A DNA stretch of 64,000 bases from Hyperoodon ampullatus (GCA_949752795.1 CATKHW010000562.1:1426001-1490000), one strand, 5' to 3'. Positions 41,280 to 52,396 are shown, counted from the stretch's first letter. Made by a program: numbers and translations. Notes: generated by a model from the sequence alone, not told the origin.

Positions 41280-43010
41280 CTTGGCCAAAAAGGACGTATG
41301 CGTTTTCTCCTGAATATATTCAGGAGAAAACGCATACGCCCTTTTTGGCCAAGCAAGCAAGCGGGCAATGCAAATCTGCACTAAAAAGAAGTATCACTTC
41401 CCACCGGTCAAAAGGGACATCCACAAAATTTGTAAAATCCATAAAGGCAAGACAGGCCCTGGAGAACAGGGAGCCTTGTTATGCTGATGGGCGGGATATA
41501 ACTAGCCAACTGCCTCTCCGGAGGAGTGCATTGTGTACCCTAAAACAAATAAACAACAGAGCTACAGAGCCAAGGGCACTTCCAGTGTAGGGAATATACC
41601 TTGGGAAAACTGAAAATCGATAAGACAGAGCCACCCCAAAATTTAGGGCTGCACTGCATACAAGGACCTCAACTTGGGTACACCTTAAGTATCCCAGGAA
41701 ATATAAAAATGGTTCAAAAAATTGTGGTACTTACGTACGATGGAATATCCCTCAGCCATGAAATCAATGTCATAAGACCAGTAGCAGCAAAATGGGTGGA
41801 TTCAGGTACGATGATTCTAAGTGAAATAAGTCACACAGAAAAAGAAACTTATCATATGATATCACTTATGAAGATCCTGTAAACATGGCTACACTTGAAC
41901 TGAGTTAGGAAAGAGAACAGTGTCTCACATTTAGAAAACACTCTTATGCCTGCTTAAGGGGGAAGGAGAGGTGGGGTGATGCATAAAACCAGAGTTTGAT
42001 ATAAGCACAGGTACCGTTCCAAAAACCAACTGTGGAATAGACAAGACCTACACCTTCCTCAGTGAAAGGGACTCAAAACCCCATATTTCCCGCAGAGGAA
42101 TATATCTGACTAGTAAGAATCTTAAAACCTATGTATTGATATGTCTCCGTAAGGGAATCAAGTGTGTCTACACTGTCATAAACATGGCAGCGAGAATCAG
42201 CTCAAACCCACTATAAAAAGGAATTTCAAAAACAAAACAAAAAAACTGGGAAATTCTTTACAATTCCTTCAGGGTCTCTGATGAAACCTGGAATGACCCT
42301 ATCTACAAGGACAGCTGGATTTGGCATAAGGCTGCACACTTGGGACTGAGACGATTGTTGAGATTGGGTGAGCAAATGCAGACCCATTAAAGCACAAATG
42401 CCTGGCACCCATTCCATGGGTCCCAACTCTCCAGGTTAAAGGGAATATTAATACAACTATAACATGTACGGGAAACCTAGAGAATGGACACATTGTGAAT
42501 ACGAAAGGTTTCTAAAACTCAACGAATAGTCCCTCTCCTGGTGCTCCTGTTTGACTTTCCATCTGCTTTACTATCAACCTCCCAACTTGGAGAGACAGCC
42601 CCTTTAACCTCCTGGTTCGAAAAGGTTGCCAATTTGGCAGAGGATGAAAGGGAAGAAGGAGAACCAATGAGAGAGTAGCTGTTAGGCATTTGTACGGGCA
42701 CATATCACTCTAATTTCCCGGCAGGAAGAAGAATTAACCAAAGCCTCAGCCTCCCACTGGGAACCAGTATAGGTCCTGAACCAAAATTTTGGACTTGCGG
42801 TCAGCTCACAAAAAACGAGTTGAAAAATGGAGCTCAGGGGCACAGCAATTCCCAAACTGGACGAGGAATAAAGGACAACTATCGTCTAAAAATCTGTTGA
42901 GGGAAGGCAACGAGGCGGACTTGAAAGCGAGGCAGAATAGCAGGAAACAGAGGTACGTTGGAATCACCTTTAAAGCACAGGAAGTGGGGCACAACTTCGA
43001 CAATGATGCA
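41280..43010 (+). repeat. Satellite monomer M24 (1731 bp, 8-bp deletion)
   Basis: The shortest monomer. Eight bases (atttcaag in the others) are missing after 42,950, where caggaaacag runs straight into aggtacg. One mismatch in the left palindrome arm (ggacg). Confidence 0.9.
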
Positions 43011-44747
43011 CTTGGCCAAAAAGGGCGTAATGGTTTTCTCCTGAATATATTCAGGAGAAAACGCATACGCCCTTTTTGGCCAAGCAAGCAAGCGGGCAAT
43101 GCAAATCTGCACTACAAAGAAGTATCACTTCCCACCGGTCAAAAGGGACATCCACAAAATGTGTAAAAACCAGAAAGGCAAGACAGGCCCTGGAGAACAG
43201 GAAGCCTTGTTATGCTGATGGGCGGGATGTAAACTGCCAACTGCCTCTCTGGAGGAGTGCATTGTGTTCCCTAAAACAAGTAAACAACAGAGCTACAGAG
43301 CCAAGGGCACTTCCAGTCTAGGGAATATACCTTGGGAAAACTGAAAATCAATAAGACAGAGCCACCCCAAAATTTAGGGCTGCACTGCTTTCAAGGACCT
43401 CAACTTGGGTACACCTTAAGTATCCCAGGAAATATAAATATGGTTCAAAAAATTGTGGTACTTACGTACGATGGAATATCCCTCAGCCATGAAATCAATG
43501 TCATAAGACCAGTAGCAGCAAAATGGGTGGATTCACGTACGATGATTCTAAGTGAAATAAGTCACACAGAAAAAGAAACTTATCATAAGATCTCACTTAT
43601 GAAGATCCTGTAAACATGGCTACACTTGAACTGAGTTAGGAAAGAGAACAGTGTCTCACATTTAGAAAACACTCTTATGCCTGCTTAAGGGGGAAGTAGA
43701 GGTGGGGTGATGCATAAAACCAGAGTTTGATATAAGCACAGGTACTGCTCGAAAAACCAACTATGGAATAGATAAGTGCTACTCCTTCCTCAGTGAAAGG
43801 AACTCAATACCCCATATTTCCCACAGAGGAATATATCTGACTAGTAAGAATCTTAAAACCTATGTATTGATATGTCTCCATAAGGGAATCAAGTGTGTCT
43901 AGACTGGCATAAACATGGCAGCGGGAATTAGCTCAAACCCACTATAAAAAGGAATTTCAAAAACAAAACAAAAAAACTGGGAAATTCTTTACAATTCCTT
44001 CAGGGTCTCTGATGAAACCTGGAATGACCCTATCTACAACGACAGCTGGATGTGGCATAAGGCTGGACACTTGGGACTGAGACGATTGGTGGGATTGGGT
44101 GAGCAAATGCAGACCCTTTAAAGCACAAATGCCTGGCACCCATTCCATGGGTCCCAACTCTCCAGGATGAAGGGAATATTACTACAGCTATAACATGTAC
44201 GGTAAACCTAGAGAACGGACACACTGTGAATACGAAAGGATTCTAAAACTCAACGAATAGTCCCTCTCCTGGTGCTCCGGTTTGACTTTCAATCTGCTTT
44301 ACTATCAATCTCCCAAATTGGAGAGACAGCCTCTTTAACCTCCTGGCTCGCACAGGTTGCCAATTTGGCAGAGGTGAAAGGGAAGAGGGAGAACCAATGA
44401 GAGAGTAGCTGTTAGGCATTAGGACGGGCACATATCACTGTAATTTCCCGGCAGGAAGAAGAATTAACCAAATTCTCAGCCACCCACCGGGAAGCAGTAT
44501 AGGTCCTGAACCAAAATTTTGGACTTGCGGTCAGCTCACCAAAAACGAGTTGAAAAATGGAGCTCAGGGGCACAGCAATTCACAAACTGGTCGAGTAATA
44601 AAGGACAACTATCGTCCAAAAATCTGTTGAGGGAAGGCAACGAGGCGGACTTGAAAGCGAGGCAGAATAGCAGGAACAGATTTCAAGAGGTACGTTGGAA
44701 TCGCCTTTAAAGCACAGGAAGAGGGGCACAATTTTGACAATGATGCA
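43011..44747 (+). repeat. Satellite monomer M25 (1737 bp)
   Basis: Carries the same three-base left-arm change as M19 and the same downstream variant set, at an offset of 10,426 bp. A 1-bp deletion (caggaacagattt) lies near 44,674. Confidence 0.9.
43016..44426 (+). repeat. Higher-order block, partner of 32,590-34,000
   Basis: The partner keeps the same three-base change within the palindrome arm, showing that the variant palindrome was copied along with its flank. Confidence 0.75.
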
Positions 44748-46486
44748 CTTGGCCAAAAAGGGCGTATGCGTTTTCTCCTGAATATATTCAGGAGAAAACG
44801 CATACGCCCTTTTTGGCCAAACAAGCAAGCGGGCAATGCAAATCTGCACTACAAAGAAGTATCACTTCCCAACGGTCAAAAGGGACATCCACAAAATGTG
44901 TAAAAACCAGAAAGGCAAGACAGGCCCTGGAGAACAGGGAGCCTTGTTATGCTGATGGGGCGGATGTAACTTGCCAACTGCCTCTCTGGAGGAGTGCATT
45001 GTGTTCCCTAAAACAAGTAAAGAACAGAGCTACAGAGCCAAGGGCACTTCCAGTCTAGGGAATATACCTTGGGAAAACTGAAAATGAATAAGCCAGAGCC
45101 ACCCCAAAATATAGGTCTGCACTGCTTACAAGGACCTCAACTTGGGTACACCTTAAATATCCCAGGAAATATAAAAATGGTTCAAAAAATTGTGGTACTT
45201 ACGTACGATGGAATATCCCTCAGCCATGAAATCAATGTCATAAGACCAGTAGCAGCAAAATGGGTGGATTCAGGTACGATGATTCTAAGTGAAATAAGTT
45301 ACAGAGAAAAAGAAACTTATCATAAGATATCACTTATGATGATCCTGTACACATGGCTACACTTGAACTGAGTTAGGAAAGAGAACAGTGTCTCACATTT
45401 AGAAAACACTCTTATGCCTGCTGAAGGGGGAAGGAGAGGTGGGGTGATGCATAAAACCAGAGTTTGATATAAGCACAGGTACCGTTCCAAAAACCAACTA
45501 TGGAATAAACAAGACCTACACCTTCCTCAGTGAAAGGGACTCAAAACCCCATATTTCCCACAGAGGAATATATCTGACTAGTAAGAATCTTAAAACCTAT
45601 GTATTGATATGTCTACGTAAGGGAATCAAGTGTGTCTAGACTGGCATAAACATGGCAGCGAGAATCAGCTCAAACCCATTATAGAAAGGAATTTCAAAAA
45701 CAAAACAAAAAAACTGGGAAATTCTTTACAATTCCTTCAGGGTCTCTGATGAAACCTGGAATGACCCTATCTAGAATGACAGCTGGATGTGGCATAAGGC
45801 TGGACACTTGGGACTGAGAGGATTGGTGAGATTGGGTGAGCAAATGCAGACCCTTTAAAGCACAAATGCCTGGCACCAATTCCATGGGTCCCAACTCTCC
45901 AGGTTGAAGGGAATATTACTACAGCTCTAACATGTACGGGAAATCTAGAGAACGGACACACTGTGAATACGAAAGGTTTCTAAAACTCAACGAATAGTCC
46001 CTCTCCTGGTGCTCCGGTTTGACTTTCCATCTGCTTTACTATCAACCTCCCAACTTGGAGAGACAGCCCCTTTAACCTTCTGGTTCGCACAGGTTTCCAA
46101 TTTGGCAGGGGATGAAAGGGAAGAGGGAGAACCAATGAGAGAGTAGCTGTTAGGCATTTGGACGGGCACATATCACTATAATTTCCAGCCAGGAAGAAAA
46201 ATTAACCAAAGTCTCAGCCACCCACAGGGAACCACCATAGGTCCCGAACCAAAATTTTGGACATGCGGTCAGCTCACAAAAAACGAGTTGATAAATGGAG
46301 CTCAGGGGCACAGCAATTCACAAACTGGCCGAGTAATAAAGGACAACTATCGTCCAAAAATCTGTTGAGGGAAGGCAACGAGGCAGACTTGAAAGCGAGG
46401 CAGAATAGCAGGAAACAGATTTCAAGAGGTACGTTGGGATCGCCCTTAAAGCACAGGAAGAGGGGCACAACTTCGACAATGATGAA
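44748..46486 (+). repeat. Satellite monomer M26 (1739 bp)
   Basis: The inner 72 bp of the palindrome are perfect; only the outermost pair mismatches (ggccaaac). M17-type markers; partner of M21 at 8,685 bp. Confidence 0.9.
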
Positions 46487-46555
46487 CTTGGCCAAAAAGG
46501 GCATATGCGTTTTCTCCTGAATATATTCAGGAGAAAACGCATACGCCCTATTTGG
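45069..46555 (+). repeat. Higher-order block, partner of 36,384-37,870
   Basis: Same variant order as its partner, with extra private changes (cattatagaaagg in the TATA-like string near 45,678). Confidence 0.75.
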
Positions 46556-48224
46556 CCAAGCAAGCAAGCGGGCAATGCTAATCTGCATTACAAAGACGTA
46601 TCACTTCCCACCGGTCCAAAGGGACATCCACAACTGTGTAAAAACCAGAAAGGGCAGACAGGCCCTGGAGAACAGGGAGCCTTTTTATGCTGATGGGCGG
46701 GATGTACATTGCCAACTGCCTCTCTGGAGGAGTGCATTGTGTTCCCTAAAGCAAGTAAACAACAGATCTACAGAGCCATGGGCACTTCCAGTCTAGGGAA
46801 TATACCTTGGGAAAACTGAAAATCAATAAGACAGAGCCACCCCAAAATTTAGGGCTGCACTGCTTACAAGGACCTCAATTTGGGTACACCTTAAATATCC
46901 CAGGAAATATAAAAAGGGTTCAAAAAATAGTGGTACTTACGTACATTGGAATATCCCTCAGCCATGAAATCAATGTCATAAGACCGGTAGCAGCAAAATG
47001 GGTGGATTCACGTACGATGATTCTAAGTGAAATAAGTCACACAGAAAAAGAAACTTATCATAAGATATCACTTATGAAGATCCTGTAAACATGGCTACAC
47101 TTGAACTGAGTTAGGAAAGAGAACAGTGTCTCACATTTAGAAAACACTCTTATGCCTGCTTAAGGGGGAAGGAGAGGTGGGGTGATGCATAAAACCAGAG
47201 TTTGATATAAGCACAGGTACCGTTCCAAAAACCAACTATGGAATAGACAAGACCTACACCTTCCTCAGTGAAAGGGACTGAAAACCCCATATTTCCCGCA
47301 GAGGAATATATCTGACTAGTAAGAATCTTAAAACCTATGTATTGATATGTCTCCATAAGGGAATCAAGTGTGTCTACACTGGCATAAACATGGCAGCGAG
47401 GATCAGGTCAAACCCACTATAAAAAGGAATTTCAAAAACAAAACAAAAAAACTGGGAAATTCTTCACAATTCCTTCAGGGTCTCTGATGAAACCTGGAAT
47501 GACCCTATCTACAACGACAGTTGGATGTGGCATAAGGCTGGACAATTGGGACTGAGAGGATTGGTGAGATTGGGTGAGCAAATGCAGACCCTTTAAAGCA
47601 CAAATGCCTGGCACCCATTCCATGGGTCCCAAATCTCCAGGTTGAAGGGAATATTACTACAGCTGTAACATGTACGGGAAACCTAGAGAACGGAGACACT
47701 GTGAATAGGAAAGGTTTCTAAAACTCAACGAATACTCCCCCTCCTGGTGCTCCGGTTTGGCATTCCATCTGCTTTACTATCAACCTCCCAAATTGGAGAG
47801 ACAACCCCTTTAACCTCCTAGTTCGCACAGGTTGTCAATTTGGCAGAGGATGAAATGGAAGATGGAGAACCAATGAGAGAGTAGCTGTTAGGCATTTGGA
47901 CGGGCAAATATCACTCTAACTTCCCGGTAGGAAGAAGAATTAACCAAAGTCTCAACCCCCCACCGGGAACCAGCATAGTTCCTGAACGAAAATTTTGGAC
48001 TTGCTGTCAGCTCACCAAAAACGAGTTGAAAAATGGAGCTCAGGGGCACAGCAATTCACAAACTGGCCGAGTAATAAAGGACAACTAACGTCCAAAAATC
48101 TGTTAAGGGAAGGCAACGAGGCGGACTTGAAAGAGAGGCAGAATAGCAGGAAACAGAATTCAAGAGGTACGTTGGAATCGCCTTTAAAGCACAGGAAGAG
48201 GGGCACAACTTCGACAATGATGCA
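46487..48224 (+). repeat. Satellite monomer M27 (1738 bp), variant edge monomer
   Basis: Two palindrome mismatches, one a CpG change (ggca). It has more private substitutions than internal monomers near 47,690-47,830 (cggagacac, aatactccccctcc, ggtttggcattcc), as expected close to an array edge. Confidence 0.88.
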
Positions 48225-49016
48225 CTTGGCCAAAAAGGGCGTATGCATTTTCTCCTGAATATATTCAGGAGGAAACGCATACGCCCTTTTTGGCCAAGCA
48301 AGCAAGCGGGCAATGCAAATCTGCACTACAAAGAAGTATCACTTCCCACCGGTCAAAAGGGACATCCACAAAATGTGTAAGAACAAGAAAGGCAAGACAG
48401 GCCCTGGAGAACAGGGAGCCTTGTTATGCTGATGCGAGGGATGTAAATTGCCAGCTGCCTCTCTGGAGGAGTGCATTGTGTTCCCTAAAACAAGTAAAGA
48501 ACAGAGCTACAGAGCCAAGGGCACTTCCAGTCTAGGGAATATACCTTGGGAAAACTGAAAATCAATAAGACAGAGGCACCCCAGAATTTAGGGCTGCACT
48601 GCTTACAAGAACCTCCAATTGGGTACACTTTAAATGACCCAGGAAATATAAAAATGGTTCAAAAAATTGCGGTACTTACTTAAGTTGGAATATACCTCAG
48701 CCATGAAATCAATGTCATAAGACCAGTAGCAGCAAAATGCGTGGATTCAGGTACGATGATTCTAAGTGAAATAAGTCACAGAGAAAAAGAAACTTATCAT
48801 AAGATATCACTTATGAAGATCCTGTAAACATGGCTACACTTGAACTGAGTTAGAAAAGAGAACAGAGTCACATTTAGAAAACACTCTTATGCCTGCTTAA
48901 GGTGGAAGGAGAGGTGGGGTGATGCATAAAACCAGAGTTTGATATAAGCACAGGTACCATTCCAAAAATAAACTATGGAATAGACAAGACCTACACCTTC
49001 CTCAGCGAAAGGGACT
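48225..49016 (+). repeat. Satellite monomer M28, last copy, truncated at 792 bp
   Basis: Palindrome with one CpG change on the left and one mismatch on the right. Many private changes (near 48,600-48,700 the ORF2-derived frame is broken). Similarity to the monomer stops after cctcagcgaaagggact, and the 2.7 kb unit begins directly. Confidence 0.9.
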
Positions 49017-49680
49017 TGAGGCATCTGTGAGTAACCGTGAGCTGAGCCCCAGGCCAGCTGCTGTTGAACTTTTCCCACCCTTCCCAGGTAAAACACCTGA
49101 ATATGTACAAGGCCTTGAAAGCCTAGAGAAGGGCCGTGGAGCCACACAAGCGACAGCATGCAGACCAACTTTGTGCCAGCAGGCCAGCCAGGATGGTCCT
49201 GGCCCTGGGCGCTCTTCTGGAAGCTTTCCATTGCCCTGCCTGAGATACCCCTCCTGTCCCGGCCCCCACTGCTTTTTTCCTTCCTCACCTCTGTCCACAG
49301 AGAAATTCCAGCAGAAGGTATGGGTGACACATCCTCTTCTTTACAGGTGGAAGCATGGCAACTCCTGCAGAAAGTCCAACAGAGACCCACTCACAACGGG
49401 GCACCCACAAAGCCGTGACCTCACAATCACTCCCACCAGCACAGCACCGAGACTGCTGACTGGGCAGAGAATATGGCATCAGGCAGAGCTTCAGGGGCTA
49501 TTGCTGCCTGCAGTGCTGTTTATATTGACCTCAACCCAGGCACACCTTGGGAGGGCCGGCCGGCAGGGTCAGGCTACCCAGGTCAGCTAATCCTCAGCCC
49601 TCAGGGAATCACATTGTTGAAAATGGACCTCGCTAAGGCAGAATAGAAGCCAAGGAATAAAAGGACACAATGCCATTTGC
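49017..49680 (+). other. GC-rich part of 2.7 kb unit, copy 1, with broken open frame
   Basis: I do not recognise this segment. In frame with copies 2 and 3 it opens with MSNRELSPRPAAVELFPPFP from 49,027; a 1-bp deletion in gagaagggcc (near 49,130) shifts the frame, and the original frame continues from 49,158 to a TGA at 49,418. No domain is recognisable. It contains cttcccag/gtaaaa and cttctttacag/gtgg strings that resemble splice signals, without support for use. Confidence 0.5.
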
Positions 49681-49718
49681 AGCACCGTACGTGTGTCTAG
49701 AGGTAATCACGTGACTTG

Positions 49719-50117
49719 TAGTAAGTCAGAAAGTGAAAGACACATATCATATCATATCTCTTATAGGTGTGACCGCAAAATGGATACCAGGGCAGATATT
49801 TCCACGGAGAAGGGCAATCACAGATTCATTCAACAAACTTATGGTTCACCAATGGAAAGGTGTGAGCATTGGTTTCATTATGATAGTGGGGTTAACAGAC
49901 ATATACAAACACAGGTGACATATATAATCACCGAAGACCTACAGAATACCAAGAGAAGAATACTCAACATTCTGTCATAAGCTACATGGGAAAAGGATCC
50001 CAGGAAGAACTGACATATGTATATGTGTAAAAGAACCACATCTTCCACACCTACAACATGCCAAACATTGTAATCAAATTTGCTGTAATAAAAAATAAAA
50101 AAAATTAAATTAAAAAC
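49719..50117 (+). mobile_element. Old LINE-1 3' end fragment in 2.7 kb copy 1
   Basis: Starts in agtaagtcagaaagtgaaag, typical of the ORF2 end/3' UTR of artiodactyl-cetacean L1, runs through aacaaacttatggttcacc and acatgggaaaaggatc, and ends in an A-rich taataaaaaataaaa tail. Non-coding and 5'-truncated. Confidence 0.8.
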
Positions 50118-50489
50118 ACGAACAAGATGTAGTGAGACAAACTTGAGGGGCTTTCTCCTGGCACATTCCATTCTAAATTCCAATCTAGAACACGACTTCC
50201 ATTGAGGTTCTGTTGCCCCAGTAACCAGATTTGGTAAGGGAGAACTGCTGCCACCTTGTGGCCGTTTCACACAACAGCAGCTTTAATCCCAGCGCTAATG
50301 GTCAGTTGATATTCAAAATCATTGCAGGCCTGTAAATGACACCTGCCCTGAAAACAAATCCTGGGTTCATATATCGACCAAAAAATTCAAAGGACGTCCA
50401 TATTTCAAAACGACAGTTTCAAAAGGCATATTTTACACACATTAGTGTTCTGCTTCTTTTTCTTTCTTTCTTTTTTTGTTAAAAAAACG
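50118..50489. other. Non-L1 spacer of the 2.7 kb unit, copy 1
   Basis: Unrecognised sequence lying between two L1 pieces. It includes the CTCF-like motif and ends in a pyrimidine-rich tract (about 50,450-50,478, with ctttctttctttttttg). The same spacer occupies 52,832-53,205 and 55,563-55,935 in copies 2 and 3. Confidence 0.6.
50248..50261 (-). promoter_or_regulatory. CTCF-like core motif in 2.7 kb copy 1
   Basis: The minus strand reads CCACAAGGTGGCAG, matching the CTCF core consensus CCACNAGRKGGCRS at every position. Flanks also suit (GGC follows on the + strand). Occupancy cannot be judged from sequence. Confidence 0.6.
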
Positions 50490-51462
50490 GAATGGCAAAA
50501 AGCATCCCTCAGAATGGGCGAAAATATTTGCAAACGAATCAATGGACAAAGGTTTAATCTCCAATATATATAAAGAGCTCATGCAGCTTAATATTAAAAA
50601 AACAAACAACCCAATACAAAAATGGGCAGAAGATCTAAAGAGACGTTACTTCAAAGAAGACACAGAGACGGCCAAGACGCACATGAAAAGCTGCTCAACA
50701 TCACTAATTATTAGAGAAATGCAAATCAAAACTACAATGAGGTATCACCTCACACCTGTTAGAATCGGCATCATCAGAAAATCTACAAACAACGAATTCT
50801 GGGGAGGGTGTGGACAAAAGGATCCCCTTCCACTAGTGGTGGAAATGTAAATTGATACAGTCACGATGGAGAAGAGTATGGAGTTTCCTTAAAAAAACTA
50901 GAAATAGAATGACCATATGATCCAGCAATCCCACTTCTGGGCATATTCCCAGAGAAAACCATAAATCAAAAAGGCACATTCACCACAATGCTCATTTCAG
51001 CACTATTTACGATAGCCAGGTAATGGAAGCAACCTAAATACCCACAGACAGACGAATGGATAAAGATGTGGTACATATATAAAATGGAATATTACTCAGC
51101 CATAAGAAGGAATGAAAGTGGGTCATTTGTAGAGACGTCGATGGATCTAGAGATTGTCATACAGAATGAAGTAAGTCAGAAAGAGAAAAACAAATATTGT
51201 ATATTAATGCATATATGTGGAACCTAGAAAATTGGTACAGATGAACTGGTTTGCAGGGAAGAAATAGAGACACAGAGGTAGAGAACACACGTATGGACAC
51301 CAAGTGTGGGAAGCCATGGGTTGGTGGTGGTGGGAAGAGTTGGGAGATTGGGATTGACCTGTATACATGTATATGCATAAAATACATAACTAATAATAAC
51401 CTGCTGTATAAAAAAATAAATAAAATTAAATTTCAAAATTTTAAAAAATAAAACAGAAAAAA
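50490..51462 (+). mobile_element. Younger LINE-1 3' fragment (ORF2 C-terminus, 3' UTR, A-rich tail), copy 1
   Basis: The relic frame includes [20 protein letters not shown] and the [15 protein letters not shown] segment characteristic of mammalian L1 ORF2p upstream of its cysteine-rich C-terminus (WGGCGQK here). The DNA continues through aatggaatattactcagccat and ggtttgcagggaagaaatag, a cetartiodactyl L1 3' UTR form, to an A-rich tail. The frame is open from 50,476 to 50,850, then broken near cccttccactagtgg. The 5' end is truncated and it is not mobile. Confidence 0.9.
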
Positions 51463-51733
51463 GTTCTTCCCTTCACACAGATGTATTTATATGAATGAAT
51501 TATTTCCATGCTTATATCTATAAATACATAAAAGAGGAATAAAATCTAACTTGAACCAAAAAAGAAAAAAAAAACCTGAACCCACGAGTTAGACAGAGGA
51601 AAACCCTATCAGGGCACTTGCTCCAGCGGTAAACAATTCTGAAATTGGTCAGAGGTGGGGAATCATCTCCCATAGAGCCAGCTGCCCACTACTACGCAAG
51701 GAGCGTCCTCATTGCAAAGCGGGGGGCCATGCT
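51463..51733. other. Tail segment of 2.7 kb unit, copy 1
   Basis: Unrecognised sequence after the L1 tail. It contains aggaataaaatc (polyadenylation-like), a purine run and a conserved ggtcagaggtggggaatcatc block. Equivalent segments are 54,193-54,464 and 56,927-57,194. Confidence 0.5.
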
Positions 51734-52396
51734 GAGGCATCTGTGAGTAACCGTGAGATGAGCCCCAGGCCAGCTGCTGTTGAACTTTTCCCACCCTTCC
51801 CAGGTACAACACCTGAATATGTACAAGGCCTTGAAAGCCTAGAAGAAGGGGCGTGGAGCCACACCAGCGACAGCACGCAGGCCAACTTGGTGCCTGCAGG
51901 CCAGCCAGGATGGTCCTGGCCCTGGGCCCTCTTCTGGAAGCTTTCCATTGCCCTGCCTGAGATACCCCTCCTGTCCCGGCCCCCACTGCTTTTTTCCTTC
52001 CTCACATCTGTCCGGAGAGAAATTCAAGCGGAAGGTATGGGTTACACATCCTCTTCTTTACAAGTGGAAGCCTGGCCACTCCTGCAGAAAGTCCAGCAGA
52101 GACCCACTCACACCGGGCCACCCACAAAGCCGTGACCCCTCACTCCCTCCCACCAGCACAGCCCCGAAACTGCTGACTGGGCAGAGAATATGGCGTCAGG
52201 CACAGCTTCAGGGGCTATTGCTGCCTGCAGCGCTGTTTATATTCACCTCAACCCAGGCACACCTGGGGAGGGCCGGCCGGCAGGGTCAGGCTACCCAGGT
52301 CAGCTAATCCTCAGCCCTCAGGGAATCACATTGTTGAAAATGGACCTCGCTAAGGCAGAATAGAAGCCAAGGAATAAAAGGACACAATGCCATTTG
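51734..52396 (+). other. GC-rich part of 2.7 kb unit, copy 2, 130-codon open frame
   Basis: Open from 51,743 to 52,135, ending at a TGA in aaagccgtgacc. Unrecognised; no catalytic or structural motif seen. The same TGA is present in copy 1 and replaced by TGG in copy 3. Confidence 0.5.

Larger units (their letters stand above)
1..49016 (+). repeat. Main satellite array, ~1.74 kb monomers, L1-derived (common cetacean satellite type)
   Basis: Twenty-eight copies of a central palindrome recur at spacings of 1731-1739 bp, all in the same orientation. Palindrome-core starts are 1325, 3064, 4801, 6540, 8277, 10016, 11754, 13493, 15232, 16971, 18710, 20448, 22187, 23925, 25663, 27401, 29140, 30879, 32617, 34356, 36095, 37834, 39573, 41312, 43043, 44780, 46519 and 48257. 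Monomers differ mainly by scattered substitutions and 1-bp indels. Each contains a + strand stretch related to the end of LINE-1 ORF2 and its 3' UTR. The period and L1 relationship match what I recall of the common cetacean satellite. The array starts before the window and stops abruptly at 49,016. I see no unrelated insertion inside it. Species assignment is inference. Confidence 0.93.
49017..51733 (+). repeat. 2.7 kb composite tandem unit, copy 1 (2,717 bp)
   Basis: The aggcatctgtgagtaac start recurs at 49,019, 51,735, 54,466 and, slightly changed, 57,196, giving spacings of 2716, 2731 and 2730 bp. Order inside: GC-rich unrecognised part, old L1 3' end, part with a CTCF-like motif, polypyrimidine tract, younger L1 3' end with A-rich tail, short tail part. 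Copy 1 is joined directly to the truncated satellite monomer. Confidence 0.92.

Noticed and set aside
1080..48326. Recurring open frames on both strands in every monomer (for example a 104-codon minus frame over the palindrome region and 81-93-codon plus frames)
   Set aside because: They recur because the monomers are nearly identical, overlap on both strands, vary by frameshift in several monomers and match no protein except the L1 ORF2 tail relic.
1..49016. A CENP-B box in the monomer
   Set aside because: I looked for nTTCGnnnnAnnCGGGn on both strands of the consensus. Partial matches exist (the CGGG side in aagcaagcggg; TTCG in acttcgacaatg) but none has both halves at the right spacing.
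50476..50850. The 124-codon frame as an independent gene
   Set aside because: It is the C-terminal part of L1 ORF2 in a 5'-truncated element, broken downstream.
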